A DNA stretch of 55,280 nt from positions 1 through 55,280 of the forward strand of contig NW_026971719.1 of NCBI RefSeq assembly GCF_963678635.1, in the 5' to 3' direction. The stretch's first letter is position 1. Each line of letters starts with the position of its first letter. The DNA comes from Symsagittifera roscoffensis (Eukaryota; Xenacoelomorpha; Acoela; Convolutidae). Positions 52,782 to 55,280 of the stretch are shown one piece after another. The notes under the pieces were generated by a model. The model was given only the letters and a program-made list of their open reading frames with translations, was not told the DNA's origin and ran no database searches. The position numbers and the translations under genes were made by a program.

Positions 52782-52964
52782 TTGCTTCTGGATAGTTTCC
52801 TTTTTGTTGCATTTAATTTATTTTCCCCTCAAAAAAATCAAGCTATAGAAGAAACTGCCGAGCTAATAAAAACGTCTAATGTAATAAAAAATTTGAAGTA
52901 TCAAGTTTCTTCCTTGGCTTGCGAAATAATCATTGAAAAATTGGCCATGAGAAATTATAGTTAG
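52782..52964 (+). CDS. Short open frame at the outer edge of the right arm (uncertain)
   Basis: 60 codons. The part from about 52840 (AIEETAELIKTSNVIKNL, then SSLACEIIIEKLAM) looks like helical protein. No acceptor of good quality precedes it. It may be a small exon remnant or chance. Confidence 0.2.
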   Translation: MLLDSFLFVAFNLFSPQKNQAIEETAELIKTSNVIKNLKYQVSSLACEIIIEKLAMRNYS

Positions 52965-53351
52965 CGCTCAAGGGGTTCAGAAGTTATCTGGCAACTTTTT
53001 TGCAATGTGTCAAATGAGCAGACGCTTCATCTTCATGACTGACTCACATTAACGCAGTGTACCACAGTAGTCTTTATAAGGACCACATTTCAATCCACAC
53101 GAATGATCCGCCTCAGAGTTCACTGTTAAATGAATTTTTAGTTCGACGATAACACAAGACTAACGAGCATTGGTTATTTATCAAAAAATAAATCAGGAGA
53201 AAAAATAAATCAAGAGAAAAAACAAATCAGGAAAGGTAAATCTAATTTCATTGAAGATCAACACAATTTCATTGAAGATCAGCACAATTTGAACCTCGAA
53301 CTCAACAAAACTCAAATCCGACTGGGATCTCAAATTGGAGTTTTGATATAT
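52965..53351. other. Spacer with short direct repeats
   Basis: No gene. It contains AAATAAATCAGGAGAAAA-type units (three, 53186-53235) and a doubled AATTTCATTGAAGATCA (53243-53280). It ends at the LTR start. Confidence 0.6.
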
Positions 53352-55280
53352 TGAGTTAGGACCGAGTTGGTTAACTCATAGAGTAATTTCGGATAGGGTA
53401 CACCGTCTGCTCGTCACGCTATCTTATTTTCGGCCGGATAGATTCGTGCAACTTCTTAGTCTAATACCGATCCTAATCTTACTCTTATACTATCTAGTCT
53501 CAGGTTGTTTAACTAGTCTCTGCTAGGCTCAATAGATCTAGGGTATACTGGTTTATTGCGGCTGCTGAAGTGCTCGGGAGAGTCCAACTAATTTCTAAGT
53601 TAAATTCAAATCTCTCTGGTGCTGAAATTACAAGTAACTTCAGCACTTACAAATAAGTGGGTTGTTAGTTAGATGGATCATGATTGGTTAATATTAAATA
53701 CTTTACATTGGTAAAATATCTAAATTATCCAATCATAAAATGTAGTTTAGATCAGGTTCCACCCATCCGGGTTTTACAGAGTTTTTTAGAATAGTTCTTC
53801 TGCAATTCGAAGGATGGATGATGGACGTTGGTGTTTGGCGAACATCTTATTTCTTCTGTTTCCTTTTTGTTAAAGGAGTTCCAGGAAGCTGGAGTTAGAG
53901 ACATAAGACGTTGTGTCTTCTAGTGACAACGACTAAGTCTTTGCAACAAACTCAAATCTGATTTCAGAATGGTTTGCTATGTCAGGTTTTTGTTCTGCGT
54001 GGAGAACTTCTTTTGTGTCTGATCTAGTTTGGGAATGGCGTGGAGATTGTGCGTGGAGGGGATGCCTGGTTACTCGGATCTGTACGTATACTTGAACATC
54101 GAGGTGGTCATTGGTCTAGTTCAATGAAGTCCTTTTCTGCGAAGTCAAGTCGTACTCTAAATCCTTTGAGTTGTGATTGTGAGTGGCATATCGATTGTGG
54201 TTGGTCATTCTCTCTCGAGTGTAGTGGGGTCGTTCTGTCTTTAGATGTTCGTCCTTGGTGTTGTATTCTGATCTATGTATTGCATAATGTAATTTACATT
54301 TTATAAAACATTTATTAGTTTAATATTTTTTAATTATGATTTTAGTTAGTTGTTTTCACAAAAGCTTTTTGTTTTAGTTCGGTTATTTTGAAGAGTTACT
54401 CACACTTGAGTAGCTCTTATTAAAAATAGTGGTGTGGTCACAAAGCGTGGATGTAGCACGGTGGGTTAGGCCGGCTATAGAGCATGCTCAGGACGTCCTT
54501 CCTGGTGGGTTAGGCCAGGAGTGGGAGTATGATTTCATGCGGTTTTTGTGAGGGGTCCTGTTATGTGACAACGTTTTATGTTGGGTTTGTTGTGGTTTTT
54601 CTTATGTCTTGTTGGTTATGTCCTTTTTCCAAAAATCAAATTGTTTGTGGTATGGGTTTGTCTTTCGACTTTTTTGTGTTTTATTATTTCTTTCTTAGAC
54701 TTTATAATAGTCTTCAAAAGAATAAATTATCCAGTTTTAAACTGGGTTAATCCGGTTTGGGTACCGTTGGTTTCCTTTTCTTAGTCATGCTGTTATTCTA
54801 TGATTTGTGGTATTTAGTAAGCTGCGTTGGTTAGTTTTGTTTAGTATATGATTCCTTTCCAACCGGGTTAAAGGAAAGTTTGAAACTTGTTATCGAATGT
54901 TAGAGTTGTTGAGTGTGAAAACTTGAAACTGAAATTCATTATTTTAAACAATTCTTCGTGGGCGAGCTGTGCGAGTGTGGATAGAATTTATGTGCGAATG
55001 AATGAAAATATCAAAAGGTTAGTACTGCATTTGCATTTTATTAATTTACTGCATAGAATTTGGAAATTTACTGCTAGTTATGGGGGAATTTTAAGTTACA
55101 AATTTTCATCATAATTAGATTTACTGCTTGTGGGAAAAATTTTAGAAATGAATTTACTGCAATGGTATTAAATTTATAAATTTATAAGTGTAAGAGATTA
55201 ATAGAATTTCTGAAATCTGTTTGATGAAATTTGCGATTTTTATTTGTCTTTTGTGGTTTTTGTAGGTGATCGTCGGATGA
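53352..55280 (-). mobile_element. Second LTR copy of the same family, complete at its left end
   Basis: Starts TGAGTTAGGACCGAG, like the 5' LTR edge at 34970. It runs through the ~410 bp seen at 34970-35379 and then, without a break, through the sequence seen at 17847-19376. It therefore shows the true LTR order and gives a minimum length of 1929 bp. The right end and any internal domain lie outside the window, so this may be a solo LTR or the 3' LTR of another minus-strand element. Confidence 0.88.

Larger units (their letters stand above)
43895..52830. repeat. Right arm of giant imperfect inverted duplication
   Basis: Counterpart of 37115-43598, longer because it contains a 3-kb tandem duplication (44111-49535) and a segment missing from the left arm (about 45640-46740). 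Genes in this arm read on the plus strand. Landmarks are given under the left arm. Confidence 0.9.

Overview
The window looks like AT-rich invertebrate (metazoan) nuclear DNA. Exons are short with GT-AG borders, microsatellite and satellite DNA is abundant, and one clear cellular gene encodes an AIG1/GIMAP-type GTPase. No bacterial or organellar features are visible. The species cannot be named from the sequence. All repeat comparisons below were made by eye, so identities and some boundaries are approximate.

Layout. 1-2215 is a ~28-bp minisatellite and 2243-3570 a (GTAT)n microsatellite. 4672-5050 is a nested tandem repeat. About 5080-10620 is an array of ~2.1-kb repeats, each with a conserved palindromic hairpin. 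10620-15250 is gene-poor DNA with an inverted repeat and a very G-rich tract. 15252-16879 holds the AIG1-type GTPase gene. 17847-35379 is a minus-strand Ty3/gypsy-like retroelement with an ORF upstream of gag, then gag, protease, reverse transcriptase/RNase H, integrase, an env-like gene and an extra 3' ORF. It carries many stops and frameshifts. 35380-36736 is a copy of the host DNA left of the element, running into a near-perfect 340-bp palindrome. 37115-52830 is a giant imperfect inverted duplication whose right arm contains a recent 3-kb tandem duplication and decayed exons of unrecognised genes. 53352-55280 is another copy of the same LTR, running off the window.

The most unusual structure is how the retroelement sits in the genome. 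Its LTRs are cut at the same internal point: the right flank keeps only the first ~410 bp of the LTR and the left flank only the remaining ~1.5 kb, while the copy at 53352 shows both parts joined. The element is therefore circularly permuted. A 29-bp direct repeat lies at its two ends, and outside these lie direct copies of a ~1.06-kb host segment. This is what entry of a one-LTR circle by homologous or replicative joining would give, and not what integrase gives.

The element also has a spliceable-looking gene 3' of env. A strong acceptor lies just before its ATG, and a perfect donor contains its stop codon. Three in-frame TGA codons interrupt gag-pol, one of them after the DALS motif where Ty3/gypsy elements usually have Arg. 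The second catalytic Asp of the reverse transcriptase is Glu.
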